DNA of 64,000 bases from Gnetum montanum (Eukaryota > Streptophyta > Gnetopsida > Gnetales > Gnetaceae): positions 63,720-127,719 of the forward strand of contig MNCI01036482.1 in assembly GCA_015680685.1 (NCBI GenBank), written 5' to 3'. A model generated the notes under the pieces. That model saw only the letters and a program-made list of their open reading frames with translations. It did no database searches and was not told the origin of the DNA. Of the stretch, positions 12,414 to 25,389 are shown piece by piece. Each line of letters starts with the position of its first letter. Positions within the stretch are counted from its first letter, which is position 1. Position numbers and translations under genes: made by a program.

Positions 12414-12418
12414 GAAAG

Positions 12419-14470
12419 GATAAATTTCATCAAAAATTATGGGGATAGTTATTTCAAAGAAATATGTGACATTAGAGAAATGGATATGGCTATGGTGTTT
12501 ATGTCTTAATTTATGTAATATATATTCTATGTGGAAGAAAAATAGCATTTATGACATTAGATATACCACTATATAGAAGGAGAACCCTATGCTATATATT
12601 AAATGTAGTAGACTAGCATGCAACATGATTTTCTAATGTTAAATAATTGTATTCAAGCTTATTTTTATCTCTTATTTAACAAGTGTAGCTATCATATTAA
12701 TGTTTTTTTAATATTAGATAGTTTTCATTTGTATTATGATTATTATTATAATTTTTAATATGCATTATCAATATCTTTGAATTTAGAAATTAGTAATATT
12801 GTTTGTTAAATTGAAATAAGAATATGATTAGCTGATGCATATTTTATGAATACTTGCAAATATAAATTTAAAAATAGAAAGAAGAAAAATAGTTATACTA
12901 GATCTAAATGAGGTACTTTTAAAGGATGTACATTTGTTAAATGTAAATGAATTGAGGAAGTGCAAAAGAAAATATGAGGTCATGCTTGGAAGAAAGTATT
13001 ACTATATTCTACCTCATGTGCATGAGTTTCTCATTCAATCGAATAAGGAAGGAATTGAATATGCATTCTATACTCCTATATAGTTTGCTAATGTAGAAAA
13101 AATAACAAATTACCTCATAAAGGTTCTTGATTTAAAACCTAAATTTATTTGGTATTAGACGCAATGCAAAAACTTTATAACAAATGGATTATGCTTCTAC
13201 TTTTCCAAAAGCCTTTATAATGCTTTTTTGAGATATATGGCAATCAATACAGATGAGGGGATGTTGAGATGGTTAATGACACATGTGATAAAATTCTTGA
13301 TTAGGACAAAGAAAACTTTATTCAAGCCATATAATATGATCTGAATAATGATAGATATGACTACCTACTTAGGAAGCTACTATCATCTATTGTAAATCCT
13401 ATTAGTGATGAATTCAACAATAAGGAGCTATTAAGTTCCAACGAATAACTTGTAGATATCATTCAATGCTTTTTTATTTTTATTTATGATACAAGATAGA
13501 TTATTTTCTTAGGTCATTATGAATGATCACATTGTTAATTTCATATATGATCTAATGATTACTATTTGGTAATGGTCATATTGAATATTGTTATATAAAT
13601 ATTTAATATTAATTTTAGTAATTTATTTTATTATTTCAATGAATAATTTTCTTAAGGAAAATTGTTTATTAGCACAACATAATCCTCAATTTAATTAAAC
13701 CATAATCAATCATTTATAAGGCTAGGGTTTTGGGTTATTAAAATGTAATCAAGGATTCTACATTTTATAGAGTGATTTAGTGAATCTATTTGATAAAGAA
13801 AGATAAATATGGTTGTACATCATAATATAAAATTCTAGTTATAAGAATGTAAAACACTAATTTTTTACAATAAGGAAATAATGTTAGTTTTACAATGAAT
13901 TTAATATAACATTTTTTGCTATAGTTCTGATGATTGGAATGAAAATATTTCAAATATAATGAAAATCTTCCTATGAGTGTGTATAAGCATTACATTTGTC
14001 CCCAAGAGGGATTATAATGCATGTGTATTTATTATTATTATTTTGTTCTTTATAATCATAAAAATCATAAAAATGATAAAATATAAAATTATAAATGCCC
14101 TTTTATTCTTCATTCCATCATAATAATATGGGTTTGCATTGTATTATATGCATTATAATATCTTTTCTATTTCTTGAATGCAACAACATATACAAGTGTT
14201 CTTAGCAATCCACTCAACATCATCTTTAAAGCTTATAACCATGTCACACCACCATTTGAATGATATATATGAAGGAAAATGATCATACGAAGGCAAGGAG
14301 ACTATGAATTTCTAGACATCATCATGAAAACATATCTCAAAATAACTTACCATTGTCTAAACCACAGCTTTAGCCAAAGAGAGCAACTCATGCATATCAT
14401 GGAAGGCCTAATGCAAGAGACAAGGGAGCAAGTAGATATGTATGTAATGGATTAGGTATAAAAAAGCTCA
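12419..14470 (+). other. Unassigned AT-rich stretch with a coding-like segment at about 12905-13340
   Basis: A plus-strand frame of roughly 145 codons (about 12905-13340) has only two internal stops and looks protein-like, with many Lys, Tyr, Leu and Ile, including KYEVMLGRKYYYILPHVHEF and LRYMAINTDEGMLRWL. I do not recognise a family. The rest is AT-rich without LTR or pol signals. It may belong to the 5' part of element D or to an older transposon. Confidence 0.3.
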
Positions 14471-15300
14471 TTGCCCAAATCAAAGTGCTTTTTGATACTA
14501 TTGCTAGGATGGAAGGTGAATGGATAAAAAAACAATCTTCATAGGAGAACAATTAATATCCTACTATTATTGAAGCCTTGACATGAGATCAAGTTTGAAT
14601 TCATAAAGCCTTAGTAGACTTGGCCCATTGTGTGGACTAGGTTTGGGATGTACTAGATGAGAAAATAACCACTTCCGTTAAGAAACTAAGGATAGAGTAG
14701 TTGAAGTAGTGGAAAAAGTAGTTGTATCATCTAGACATAGAAATAAATACAAGGACAAAAGTAAGAAGAAGCTCTGTTCTTGTAAGGGCATAAGAGAAGA
14801 TTCAGATGAGGCTTTCTCATCCTTTAGTAATGAGAGTTCTTGTGAGTATTCTATAGATCCTCATGACTCACAATGCTACCTAGTCATGGCTCACATGATT
14901 GGTGAAATGGAATTAGTGAGGATGCCCTTGAATCTTAAGTTCATTAGGAGATAAACAAGGAGGACTCCCTTCTATGGTCCATCATACTATCCTATAGGTA
15001 TATACCCACACTTCATGTAACAATATCAGTAACTCTAAACTCCAAATAATTGGGGTGCTACTTGAAATTTTCTAATGCAACAAAAAATGTCATTTTATTC
15101 AAATCCTTATTTTATTAACCCTAACTTGCAAGCTTCTTATCATCAACAACAACATTTTTTACCTAATCCCATGCATGGTAGGATCCCTAGCCAATCATAA
15201 GCAAGGTAATTTAAATCTTGTGATATTACCTACTATGTTGATCCTGCTTTCACCTATGTTACTAGGAAACATTACCAAGCTTCCATTATGGAAAATTGAT
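14470..15300 (+). pseudogene. Gag-like remnant of element D
   Basis: An open stretch at 14709-14954 is basic then Ser/Asp/Glu-rich (RHRNKYKDKSKKK, then SFSNESSCEYS). A Pro/Tyr/Gln-rich tail follows, as is usual between the gag core and protease in this group. Stops occur throughout. No intact zinc knuckle is seen. Assignment rests mainly on its position before the protease. Confidence 0.45.
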
Positions 15301-15599
15301 ATTCCATAGCAAAATATTTTTTCATAAGCATACACATAAGCACTATGAGGTTGGATTCACTCCATCCTCTTCCTCATGTAGAGAGCAAAATCTCTCTACC
15401 AGAATAGGAGTCCAAATTCAAGAGATCCATATACCATTCTCTAAGTATCGTTAGAGAAATGCGTCCATTTCAGGGAAGGGTTCTTCAATTAAATTTGGCT
15501 ATTAAAATGTGATGACACCTAATGATAGTGACATTGTAATAATTTCAATGTCTATGGCAACCATGCAAGTGGCAAAAATGGTCCTCTACATTAAAAGAA

Positions 15600-18422
15600 A
15601 ACTAATCTTGGAAATCCCATGGTAGAGATCCAAATTGGTAAGAAAGGTTATTGCCTAGCTTTGTGTGACTATAGTTTAGAAGTTAATATTAGTTCATTGC
15701 AATAGTACCTTGATTAGGGACTTTCTTGTCTTAAGAGTATTAACATTAGGTTGGAGCTAGTGGACCAATCATATACATACCCCCTGGGATAGGTGAATGA
15801 CATTATGACCACTTTAGTAGGATGGTTGTGCCTTGCTAATTTTTAAGTAATCAAACTATAGAATAATATGGAAAGAAGCTTCGTTTTCTTCATGGGAAGA
15901 GCCTAGCTAAACATTATTAATGGTAGGTTTGTCTTTTAAGGCCTCCACCTTGAAATCAATAGGAAATATGCAACTAGAAAGACACATAATAAGAGGATCT
16001 TATGAGATTCATTCTAATCTTATGGTAAGCATGGTTGTAATTGTTGTGTCATAGAGCATCTCTATATTATTAGAGGTGTGAATTTCTTTGAAGAACATCT
16101 AGTCCATGAAGCCAAAAATCAAGTCTTTAAGAGAACAATCAATTCTCTTGTCTTATCTTTTTTTTTCTTGAATCATTTGATTTGGAAGTTGAGAACAAAA
16201 TAAGGAAACTATGATAGTGCAATGTGATCTTGAATTGTGGGGCACTCTTGATTTATCCTAGGATATTTCTACATCACAACTCAAACTCAACCCTCTTCTT
16301 GAAGGCTTAAAGTACTTATTCCTTATGGATGGTCATCCCATCATCATTAATTCCTTTTTGATGATCATCCAAAATATTGAATTGAAAATGATAGTTTCAA
16401 AGTAGAGAAAAATATTTGCCTAGTCCCATGATGAACTTATGGAAATTAACCCTTCAATATATTAGTACCACATATACATGGACTTAAGTGTGAGACCTTA
16501 GTGGACATTACAATGCAGACTTAATCCAAATGTGCAAGACATGGTAAAAAGTAAAATTTTTTATCTTATATGGGTTGGTTTCATTGCGATTATTTTTGAT
16601 AGTGAGTAGGTTAGTCCAATCTTAGTTGCATCAACAAATGGAAAAAAATGAAAATTCTGTATCGACCAAAGGTTATTAAATGCTTCCACTTTTAAGAACC
16701 ATTTTTCATTACCCTTTTTAGATCCAGTATTGGAAAATATCTCTAGCTAGAAGTACTATAACTTGCTTGCTAGCTACTTTGGTTATAATTAAATCAACAT
16801 TACATCATAGGATCAAGCCAAAACTACATTTTCCAATGGGGGGACCTTCACCTTCAAATGCATGCCCTTTAGGTTATGCAAGTTACTAGACATGTTTCAA
16901 AAGTTGATGATGTCCATGCTCTAGGATTACATCAGTAAGAATGTAGAAGCCTTCATGGATGACTTTTTTACTTGCCACAAATCATTCTAGGAAGCCTTAG
17001 ACTAGCTTGAAGCTATTTTATGCCACTACTACTAGGTGAACCTAATGATAAATTGGAAAAAGAGCTAGCTAATGGTAATCAAGGACATCATTATTAGCTC
17101 TAAAGTTTCAAAGAATGATATTAAAGTTGATCTCAAAAAGATTTACACCATTAAGAAAATGACATAGATACCTATGTTGGTTAAAGAGGTGCACTTTTTC
17201 TAGGCTACACTAGTTATTATCATCATTTTATTAAAGATTATTCTAGAATTTCCAAGTTCTTATTTGAGCTTACAAAGAAAGATGTTCCATTCTTATGGAA
17301 TAATTAATGTAAAAATATCTTTCAATATTGAAAGAAAAGGCTAATCCAAACTCCCATGTTGTAGAGATCAAATTAGACTCAATCATTCTATATAATGATA
17401 GATACTTTTGATTTTGCATTGGATGCTATACTAATGTAGTTCAATAAGAAGAAGGGACTCTACTATATGCACTACGCTAGCATATGCATTGTGGAACCTT
17501 AAATAAACTACACCATAATAAAGAAAGAATTAATGACCATCATTGTTTTCCTACAAAAACTCAAGTATTATGTTTTGGGATGTAAAAGTTTCATTCACAC
17601 TAATCATAGCATTGTTTGGTCTCTCATGAACAAATTAGATGTCAATACCTATATGATACAATGGTTAATTCTCTTGTAGGTATTTGGCCTTCATATGATT
17701 AATCACAAGGGATCTAAGAATATGGTGGTAAATCATCTATCATGGTTTAGAATTGATAGCAAGGAAGCAAGGAAGAAGGTATGCTTCTTTATGTCCAAAT
17801 TTGTAAGATCATTTTTAACTCAAAAATGAGATGTGAAAGTCCATGTGTCACAAATATTCTTAATTACTTGGTGATCTAGAAGCTTTCTCCTAGGTCAGAT
17901 AAACATAAGATTCAATGATTCCAGTATTAGATGAGGCCTTACTTGGTTATCAAACAACATCTCTATAATTGGTGCTCTAATAACCTAGTAAGGTGGTGCG
18001 TTCCTAATAAAAGTCAACATGATGTCTTGGCTCATGCATACCATGGCATCTGTGGTGGTCACTATGCTTGAAAGAGAACTACAAAAAAGCTTCTACTCAG
18101 GCTATTTTTGGCCCACTATGTTCCATGATTCATAATACTTCATATGTCATTGTAATAAGTGCCAACATGTGGGAGGTATGTTCTCACATATGAAGGAACC
18201 AAAATAGTGAATCCAATCACTAGAGCCATTTAATGTATGGGGGATTAACTTCATCAATCCCATCTCTCCTACCTCTAATACTAAGACATACAATACTGTA
18301 TGAGTATATTATTGTATGAATTGGGTGGAAGCTACTGTCATTATAGATTGCTGATCTACCACTACAACTAACTTCCTTTAAAATAATATGCTCCACAGTT
18401 TTAACATATCTTGAATCATAAG
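15600..18422 (+). pseudogene. Degenerate protease-RT-RNase H-integrase (5' part) of element D
   Basis: Protease: CDYSLEVNISS (about 15670) sits where the active-site Asp-Ser/Thr-Gly lies in relatives, with the MGRA segment near 15895. RT: CIDQRLLN (about 16660), a KTTF segment, KCMPFRL, and the catalytic box AFMDDF (about 16950). RNase H: FALDAIL (17410) then INYTIIKKELM (17510). Integrase: an HHCC-like zinc region (about 18030-18170) and core start WGINFINPISP (18238), DYCMNWVEA-like. Frames shift and stop many times. At 18422 the core is cut by element B. Confidence 0.75.
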
Positions 18423-19267
18423 TGATGAGCTGTGATATCAGGGCCACAATATCGCATCCATGATATCAGGTCTACAATATTGGATCCTGCCAAGAGATAT
18501 CGAACATCTGATATCAGGGCCTATCTCGTCGCCTATAAATAAGAGGTGGGAGCACTTGGTTTGGCAGTTAATTCTTAGTCCCTTACCCAAACTCTTGCAG
18601 TTTCTCCCTCTCAAAGTTAGAATTATTTCTAAGTGCTCGTAGTAGGAGTCATAAAGTGAATGGATCTTAATTCAAGCATTATGTACCTGAGCACACCTTC
18701 TATCTAGAAATAAAGACGAACTTTGTGATAAACCTTGCAGCATTTAGAATAGCTTATCTCTCACCCTTAATTCTATTTACAGTTCTTTAATGCTTTCATT
18801 AGTTAATTAATGTTGCTTTTATTGATTCGTTAATTTTCACAAGTAAGCACACTCAGTACGACCACTTTGAGCATGCATGGAACACTTGGTAACTGAGTAA
18901 CGATTAGCATTTGGTAATCCCAGTAGTGTTGCACTGGTTCAAGATGTGTACGGAAAGTGAGAATAGATGCTAGTGTTAGGACTAGTTAGGACCTAGTTGA
19001 TTAGTTAATTTAAATTATTCATTCAATTAATTCACTTCTTCCCTCTTTAGCACCAAGACATAAAACATAAAAAGCATAAAAATCATATACCTTAAGTTTA
19101 CTTAACCATACAATCGTGCCATACGAGTAAGCTTGCAAAGACAACGATCGCCTAACCCATCCTTGTTCTATGAAGGCACATAAGCACTTAGTCCTTGGAG
19201 TTCAATTGGATCATGCGTAATGCTCGTATTCATATGGTTGAGCATAGAGGTACCTCACTACTCATCA
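18423..19267 (+). repeat. 5' LTR of element B
   Basis: 845 bp, TGATGAG...CTCATCA. U3 contains GATATC/AATATY units at 18434, 18448, 18462, 18476, 18496 and 18510, then TATAAATA at 18534. The spacing is 14, 14, 14, 20, 14 and then 24 bp to the TATA box. It is followed directly by the primer-binding site. Confidence 0.95.
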
Positions 19268-19285
19268 TGGGCACTATTGCCAGAG
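19268..19285 (+). other. Primer-binding site of element B
   Basis: TGGGCACTATTGCCAGAG lies directly after the 5' LTR and resembles the tRNA-Asp complement with several transitions. Confidence 0.65.
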
Positions 19286-19412
19286 AATTTGTTGTTTGTG
19301 CGCTAATTAGAACTTAGGAATATTTCCATCATTGGAACAAACCCTTAGGGTTGGTTATCTTAAAATTATTAGAAAATAGAAGAGAAAAGTGTTGCACACT
19401 GAAGAATTAATC

Positions 19413-22400
19413 ATGTCTCCTTCTTCTTATGATAGTATTTCGCCTCCTAGGTTTGACACAACAAACAATCAGAGGCATAGTACACATGATGACCCACCAT
19501 TGTTCCAACAGTTTCATGTGGTATACGTTCATCCCGATGAGTATATACCAAACTTTACCTTTATCCTCCACCGGGATGAACAACTATGTTGGTGTGATTT
19601 AGAAGGTAACATAGTGTTACCTCCTGATTGTTTAGTCCCAAGCATGCTTCTTCGTGCTCTCACATGAATTTTTATGTAGCACTTACAAGTAGAGTATGTT
19701 GTGCATGAACACGACTCAAGAGATTATCAGCCCATGGAGGCACAATGTCAAAGGGACTTACAATAGGAGAGAAATCATAAATCTATGAAGGGGAAGTGGT
19801 CTCAAGATGTTTCATATGTCCTAAGTGAAAATGAGGGTGATGGACCTGCCTTAGGAGGTCTTCCGCAAAATGATGTTTCTCCCATTGACTTTGGTCAAGG
19901 GGTTGTGTATCAAAATATTCACTCAACTATCCATAACCTGGATTCTGGTACCGACGGACAAAAAGGGTTTGAAAAAAGAACACAAACACATGACAAAGAT
20001 GGACATTCTGATCGTAACTGCAATCAAGGTTGCAACAACCGAAGAGAAGGTAATAGGCACCATTATGATGATGGTCCTCCTTCCTCTTCACCTTCATCAT
20101 CTCCTTCCCCCTCTCCTTCAAGATCAGAATGCAGTTGCAAATAGAAATGTCATGAGAACAATGGTAAGTGAAACAAAAATCATAAATGAGACAGTTGAGA
20201 AAGGGGATGAGGGCATTCTAGAGAAATGCATCATGAAAGGAGGGAGAGTAGGGAACAACATAGGCATCATAGATGCCATAGAGAATATGATCATGATGAA
20301 CCCCTACTCACTACCTGAAGTATGCTAGATATAACTGAGGCTATTAGAATCCCAACAAGGCACCCAAAAGATATCAGGATCAAAAGATTTGAAGGGGGAT
20401 ACAACGTTGGTCCTCAAAATCATTTGCAAGAATTTCACGATGCATGTGCCTTGAAAAACATAGGAAATGAGTGGCAAAAGCTCAAGTTTTTTTCACAAAC
20501 ACTGATCAAGGAAGCCAAAAGCTGGTACTGGTCCTTAGAATTGGAATCCATTTGTCGATGGAGTACCATGTTAGAACTGTTCAATGATAAGTATCAAATG
20601 TACTCTTGAGTGTCCAACCTACAAAAGCAAATCCAAGGATAGAAACAAGGAGGACGCGAACCCTTGGATGCTGACATGGGCCAATATTATGCATTATTAC
20701 ATCATTGCCTTGGCCATGGTTACTCGTAGATGTAACAACTATGCCATCTTGTAGATGGACTTAGGCACGAAACACGAAGAACCCTTGGGAATTATGCCCA
20801 AGGAAGGCTATCTAAGCTTAGAGCCCATCAAGCACAAAGATTGTTGGATTAAGTTGCTAAGGAGAAAAGAGAGTTAAGGAAAAGAGAGAGTGCGAAGGAA
20901 TACAATAGAGATCCTTCCCTCCGAAAGAAGGGAGTTAGATTTTGTAAGGATGAAGAAGAGTCACCACTTGAAGAGATGGTGAATAGGAAAACTTTGCCCA
21001 TTCAAAAACTTGCATTATAAGTATTGGCAAAGGTGGACCAAATGTGGAACTCCCTAGATAATAGATTTTAAACCATTTTCAAAATAGTAGAAGAGTCTAG
21101 GAAACCAGGTAGTGACCAAGAAAGGAGAAAAAAGAAATAAATTGAATATGCACATAACAAAGGTAAGGGCAAAGCTGCCATCATTGAAGAGGTTGTGGAT
21201 TCAGATATAGACAATGATGGTGAATGTGAGATATGTTAATATGATCATCCTAAGGAATGTTGCCTAGTAATCTCACATTTGTAAGAGTCTAGGGTGTACA
21301 CACTAAACCTAGAATTAAATAGATGGCAAACACCCCAAAGGTTACCTTATCCTCAAGGTAGCCCAAGACAATTCCACCAACCCTTGATGTATTATCCAAG
21401 TGGAACTCCACTATAACCAAATGTACAGTATCAACAATGGCAACACCCACAATCATGGGGAATTCCACCACCACGTCAATAGTACCCTTACCATTAACCT
21501 GACCCATATGGATACTACATGCAGTAGCCAATCTCTCCACGTGAGTCTACTAGTCACTTTACTCCTCAGTCTCACTACCAAACCCATGAGTACTATAGAA
21601 CTCCTTCTCCTAAAGGAGAGGTTTTACAAACATACTATCCTTCTCATTTGAATGTACCTCTTCCACCCTTAGCTTTGTTACCACCTACTCTAGCTATGTA
21701 GGGTGAGCTCCCTACCTAGCCACAACAACATAACACTACAAGGGTTGTCAACCCCTAAGCTACTATTGGTTCAGACAATCACATAAAGAAGAGATCTTTC
21801 TTTAAAACCAATAGTCCAACTAAGTCCTTGCAAGCACAATTAGCAAATTCTCCAAATACCTCACCACCATTTGAATCTTCGAAGCTTCCTTGGAACCAAA
21901 GATCATACTTAACGCACATGGTCATGTTGACTCATGCAATGACCGATCGGATTAAAGCTGGCTATCTTCCTAGGATATTCTCTAATCTTGGAAGTCCTCT
22001 TATATATTTGCAAATTTCTAGGAACAAACCTTGAAAAGATATTTTTAATTTAGGTTGTGGTGTTAACTTAATCTCTCAAGAAATGTACAAATCCTGGAAT
22101 CTACCTCCCCTAAAAAAGAGTAACATATGTTTAGAGTTGGCCAACCAATCCATCACTGTCCCATTAGGACTAGTGGAGGACATTGTCACCACTATTTTTC
22201 AATGGTCATATCTAGTCAATTTCCTAGTGATTTAAGTCAACAACTATAAGTGGGACTTCCCAATCATAATGGGAAGAGCATGGCTAAGCACAATTGATGC
22301 ACACCTAGGAATACATGATCTTTTCCTAGAAATATCAAAGGAAAATATATTTGGAAAGATCAAGAATAAGAAAGGTCCATGCATTGCATACAGTGACATA

Positions 22401-22640
22401 GGGTGTAATTGCATGCAGAATTCATAGTCTGTACAATGTTTAACATTGCATGCATGCAACTAGTGTGCACCAATAACTAACATACAAAGATGCCTGTATG
22501 TAGTAGCCACAAGACAAGAAGGCACCCAATGGCTGATAGCTGACCAAAAGAATGATTCAAATATATGCATGGAACCAAATGAGAGCTTGACTTGCACCTA
22601 CATTGATAGCATGGATATATTAGAGTAAGTCCATCACCAA
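19413..22640 (+). pseudogene. Degenerate gag-protease of element B
   Basis: ATG 19413 opens a Ser-rich N terminus, chosen because it matches the C and A starts. Next come HPDEYIPNFTFILHRDEQ (19526-19579), a His/Ser/Pro-rich linker (19785-20144), and the gag core (20322-20900: RFEGGYNVGPQ, SWYWSLE, MLELFNDKYQMYS). A coiled/basic segment follows, then a zinc-knuckle-like CEIC-YDHPKECC (about 21226-21262), and a Pro/Tyr/Gln-rich stretch. The protease (about 22040-22400) has NLGCGVNLISQ where C has DSGSGVNLISQ, so the catalytic Asp is Asn, and later PIIMGRAWLST. Stops interrupt each block. Confidence 0.85.
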
Positions 22641-22670
22641 ATTCCAAGTCCTCACATCGAAAATATCAAC

Positions 22671-24187
22671 TGGGGGAAGTTGGAAATCCCTGATGAGTTC
22701 AAGAAAAAGCCCCTTGAGTTAAAACTATTGCCCATTGGTATGGAGTATACATTTCTCAAAAATGAAAAATCAGTAATCATTAACACTAAGCTCACTCCTC
22801 AACAAAAAGAAAGATTGTTGAAAATGGTCAAAAAATGGTCAAAAGCCTTTGCTTGGTCATATCCTAAATGAACCAGAATAGATCCTAGGATTTGCCAACA
22901 TAGAATTTACATTGACCCCTCCATAAAACCTCGATGAAAACTGCAGAGGCGATTGAACCCAAATCTTAAGCAAGTGGTTAAAGAAGAAATTGAATAACTT
23001 CTAAAAGCTAGGTTCATCTATCCCATTACTGATAGTGAATGGGTTATTCTGTTCGCCATTGTGCCCAAAAAGGGAGGTAAATGGAGGGTATGTATAGACT
23101 TTAGGCTACTGCACGTGGAAACATTTAAAGACCACATCCCATTGCCATTCGTTGACCAAGTCTTAGATACCATTGCAGGGCATTTCTAGTATAGTTTTCT
23201 GAATGGCTACAGTGGATATAATCAAATTCAAATAGCAACCAAAGACAAAGACAAGACTACGTTCACAAGTCCTTGGGGGAAATTTGCATATAGTAGATGC
23301 TTTTTGGCTTGTGAAATGCCCTAGCAACATTTCAACATTTGGTTCTAAGTATCTTTTAGCAGCAAATAGGAAATGGTGTGGAGGTCTTTATGGATGATTT
23401 CTCCACCTATGGAGTGGACTTTGAACAAGCATTGGATTGATCAGAGCAAGTACCCAAATGATGTGTAGAAACCAACTTAAGGCTCAACTGGAAAAAAAGC
23501 CATTTAATGGCCTAAGAAGGCATTGTATTAGGGCACAAGATTTCCCAAACAGGGATAGAAGTAGATCTTGAAAAGATTAAGGTCATCCAAGGAATCACTT
23601 AGCAACCTAAAACTATAAAAGACATCTGATCATTCCTTGGACATACTAGCTATTATAAATGATTCATTGAGAACTTTTCAAGGGTTGTGAAACCTTTGGT
23701 AGAACTAACAAAGAAGAACGTACCTTTTGAATGGACCAAGGAATGTGAGCTAGCCTTCCAAACCTTAAAATAGAAGCTTGTAGAAACACCTATTCTACAA
23801 GCTCTTGACTGGTCCAAACCATTCCACATAATGACTGATGTGTCCAAATTTTCCTTAAGAGCTGTACTTACATAGTTAGATGACTGAAAATGTCCCTATT
23901 ACATCCACTATGCAAGTCGAAGTATCACTGGTGCATAACTCAATTACACCATAATGGAAAAAGAGTTAATGGTTGTGGTGTTTTCACTAGAGAAATTTAG
24001 GCACTATTTATTGGGCTATAAGATATTTATACATATGGATCATAGTGCAATTCAGTTCCTAATGAATAAACCAATGGTGAGCCCTCGCATCATATAATGG
24101 CTCATGATCTTACAAGAGTTTGATCTTACGATGATTGATAGTAAAGGCATTGAGAATGTTATTGCTGATCATTTATCTCAATTGTGA
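22671..24187 (+). pseudogene. Degenerate reverse transcriptase-RNase H of element B
   Basis: An N-terminal segment GKLEIPDEFKKKP (from 22674) and an open stretch to 22871 lead into RT: KKGGKWRVCIDFRLL (about 23070), a YSGYNQI box (about 23212), a frameshift near 23300, then VEVFMDDF with catalytic Asp-Asp (about 23380), NWKKSHLM, and GIVLGHKIS. RNase H follows with HIMTDVSKFSLRAVL (about 23828) and LNYTIMEKELMVV (about 23940), ending with ADHLSQL (24168). More than ten stops are present. The enzyme would copy the element RNA into DNA. Confidence 0.88.
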
Positions 24188-24269
24188 TGGGACAATAAAG
24201 AGGATGAATATCCAATTTCTGATCATTTTCCTAATGAACTTGTCTTTTCTAGTGTGATAACTAATCACT

Positions 24270-25389
24270 TACCCAGTGATAAAAATTGGTATAGTAGCAT
24301 TCTCATGCATATTCTTACACAAGAAACACCACAAGGGTTAGACTTTAAAAAGAAAAAAAAAAGGTTTCTTCACTGAGACAAATATTTCATAGAAATCAAT
24401 GGACACCTTTATAAGGTGTGTTCCGATGGCTTGGTTCAATGGTGTGTTCTCAATGTAGATCAATTGTGAGTTTTCCAAGATGCTCATGAGGGTCCTTGTG
24501 GGGATCATTACATGGGGAGATGAACAACCATAAAAATATTTCTTGCAAGATATTATTGGCCTACATTTTTCTGGAATGCTCATCATTTCATCCAATATTG
24601 TGAGCACTACCAACGTGATGGGGGAATGACTACTAGAATGGAGGGTCTATAACAATGGATTCAACCTTTAGAATCCTTTTACATATGGGGTATTAATTTT
24701 ATGGGGCCTATTACACCAATGTCTAATGGAAAGGCCTACATTATTGTTGCTATTGACTATTTTACAAAATCAGCAAAAGCAACCACTATTATGGACTATA
24801 CATCATCTACCATTGCACGATTTTTTCAACAAGTCATAAATAGGTTTGGCATGCCTCATGCACTTATTTCTAATAATGGCATAGATTTTACAGGTGCGAC
24901 TTTTCGAAAGTTGATGCAATGCTTAGGAGTTGAGCACAAACTGACTACACCATATCATCCTCAAGCGAATGGTCAAGCTGAGGTCACTAATAGGAAGATC
25001 ACAAAAATATTGACACAAACCATTGGCAAATATAAGAGAGACTGGAGCACCAAATTGAATGATGCTCTCTGGGCATGCCACTCTACATGGAAACTCCCTA
25101 TAGGCTACTCTCCCTATGAGTTAGTGTATGGTAAACTTCTGATGCTTCCTATTCAAGCTAAGCTCCGTACACTATCCACAACATGTGAACTTAACCTTGA
25201 CCTCAATATAGCACAAAAAGAATGGTTAATGAACCTTAACTTTCTAGATGAGAATCAACTAGCTGCCTTGTCATCTAATGAACTGCAAAAGGCCTTTAAC
25301 AAACAATGTCATGACCTAAATATTAGGAAATTTGAATACCAATCAGGAGATAAGGTTCTTTATTGGAATCCCACACATGTACCACAATG
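24270..25389 (+). pseudogene. Integrase of element B, core frame open but catalytic Asp changed
   Basis: The zinc domain (about 24480-24620) has DAHEGPCGDHY and QYCEHYQR, in which one of the paired Cys is Tyr. From 24701 to 25390 a 229-codon frame is uninterrupted and covers the core: AIDYFTKSAKA (first Asp), LISNNGIDF where the family has Ser-Asp-Asn-Gly (second catalytic Asp is Asn), and GQAEVTNRK (Glu). The C-terminal part GDKVLYWN ends at 25390. So the best-preserved gene here is still catalytically dead by sequence. It would otherwise insert the cDNA into the genome. Confidence 0.88.

Larger units (their letters stand above)
6805..12418 (-). mobile_element. Element G: non-autonomous LTR retrotransposon carrying a CCR4-like fragment
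   Basis: Two direct repeats of 571 and 574 bp (6810-7380 and 11840-12413) are flanked by a perfect 5-bp target-site duplication GAAAG (6805-6809, 12414-12418). The termini are of TGTGACATCC...GGATATTACA type; each copy has one terminal base mutated. Orientation is minus. Inside the right-hand LTR lies a decayed iMet primer-binding site, and inside the left-hand LTR a purine tract. The 4.46-kb interior has no gag, protease, RT or integrase that I can see. Instead it carries a nuclease-like pseudogene in sense orientation (7821-8908) and a GC-richer block (9840-10780). It therefore behaves like a LARD-type, non-autonomous element mobilised in trans. Confidence 0.88.
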
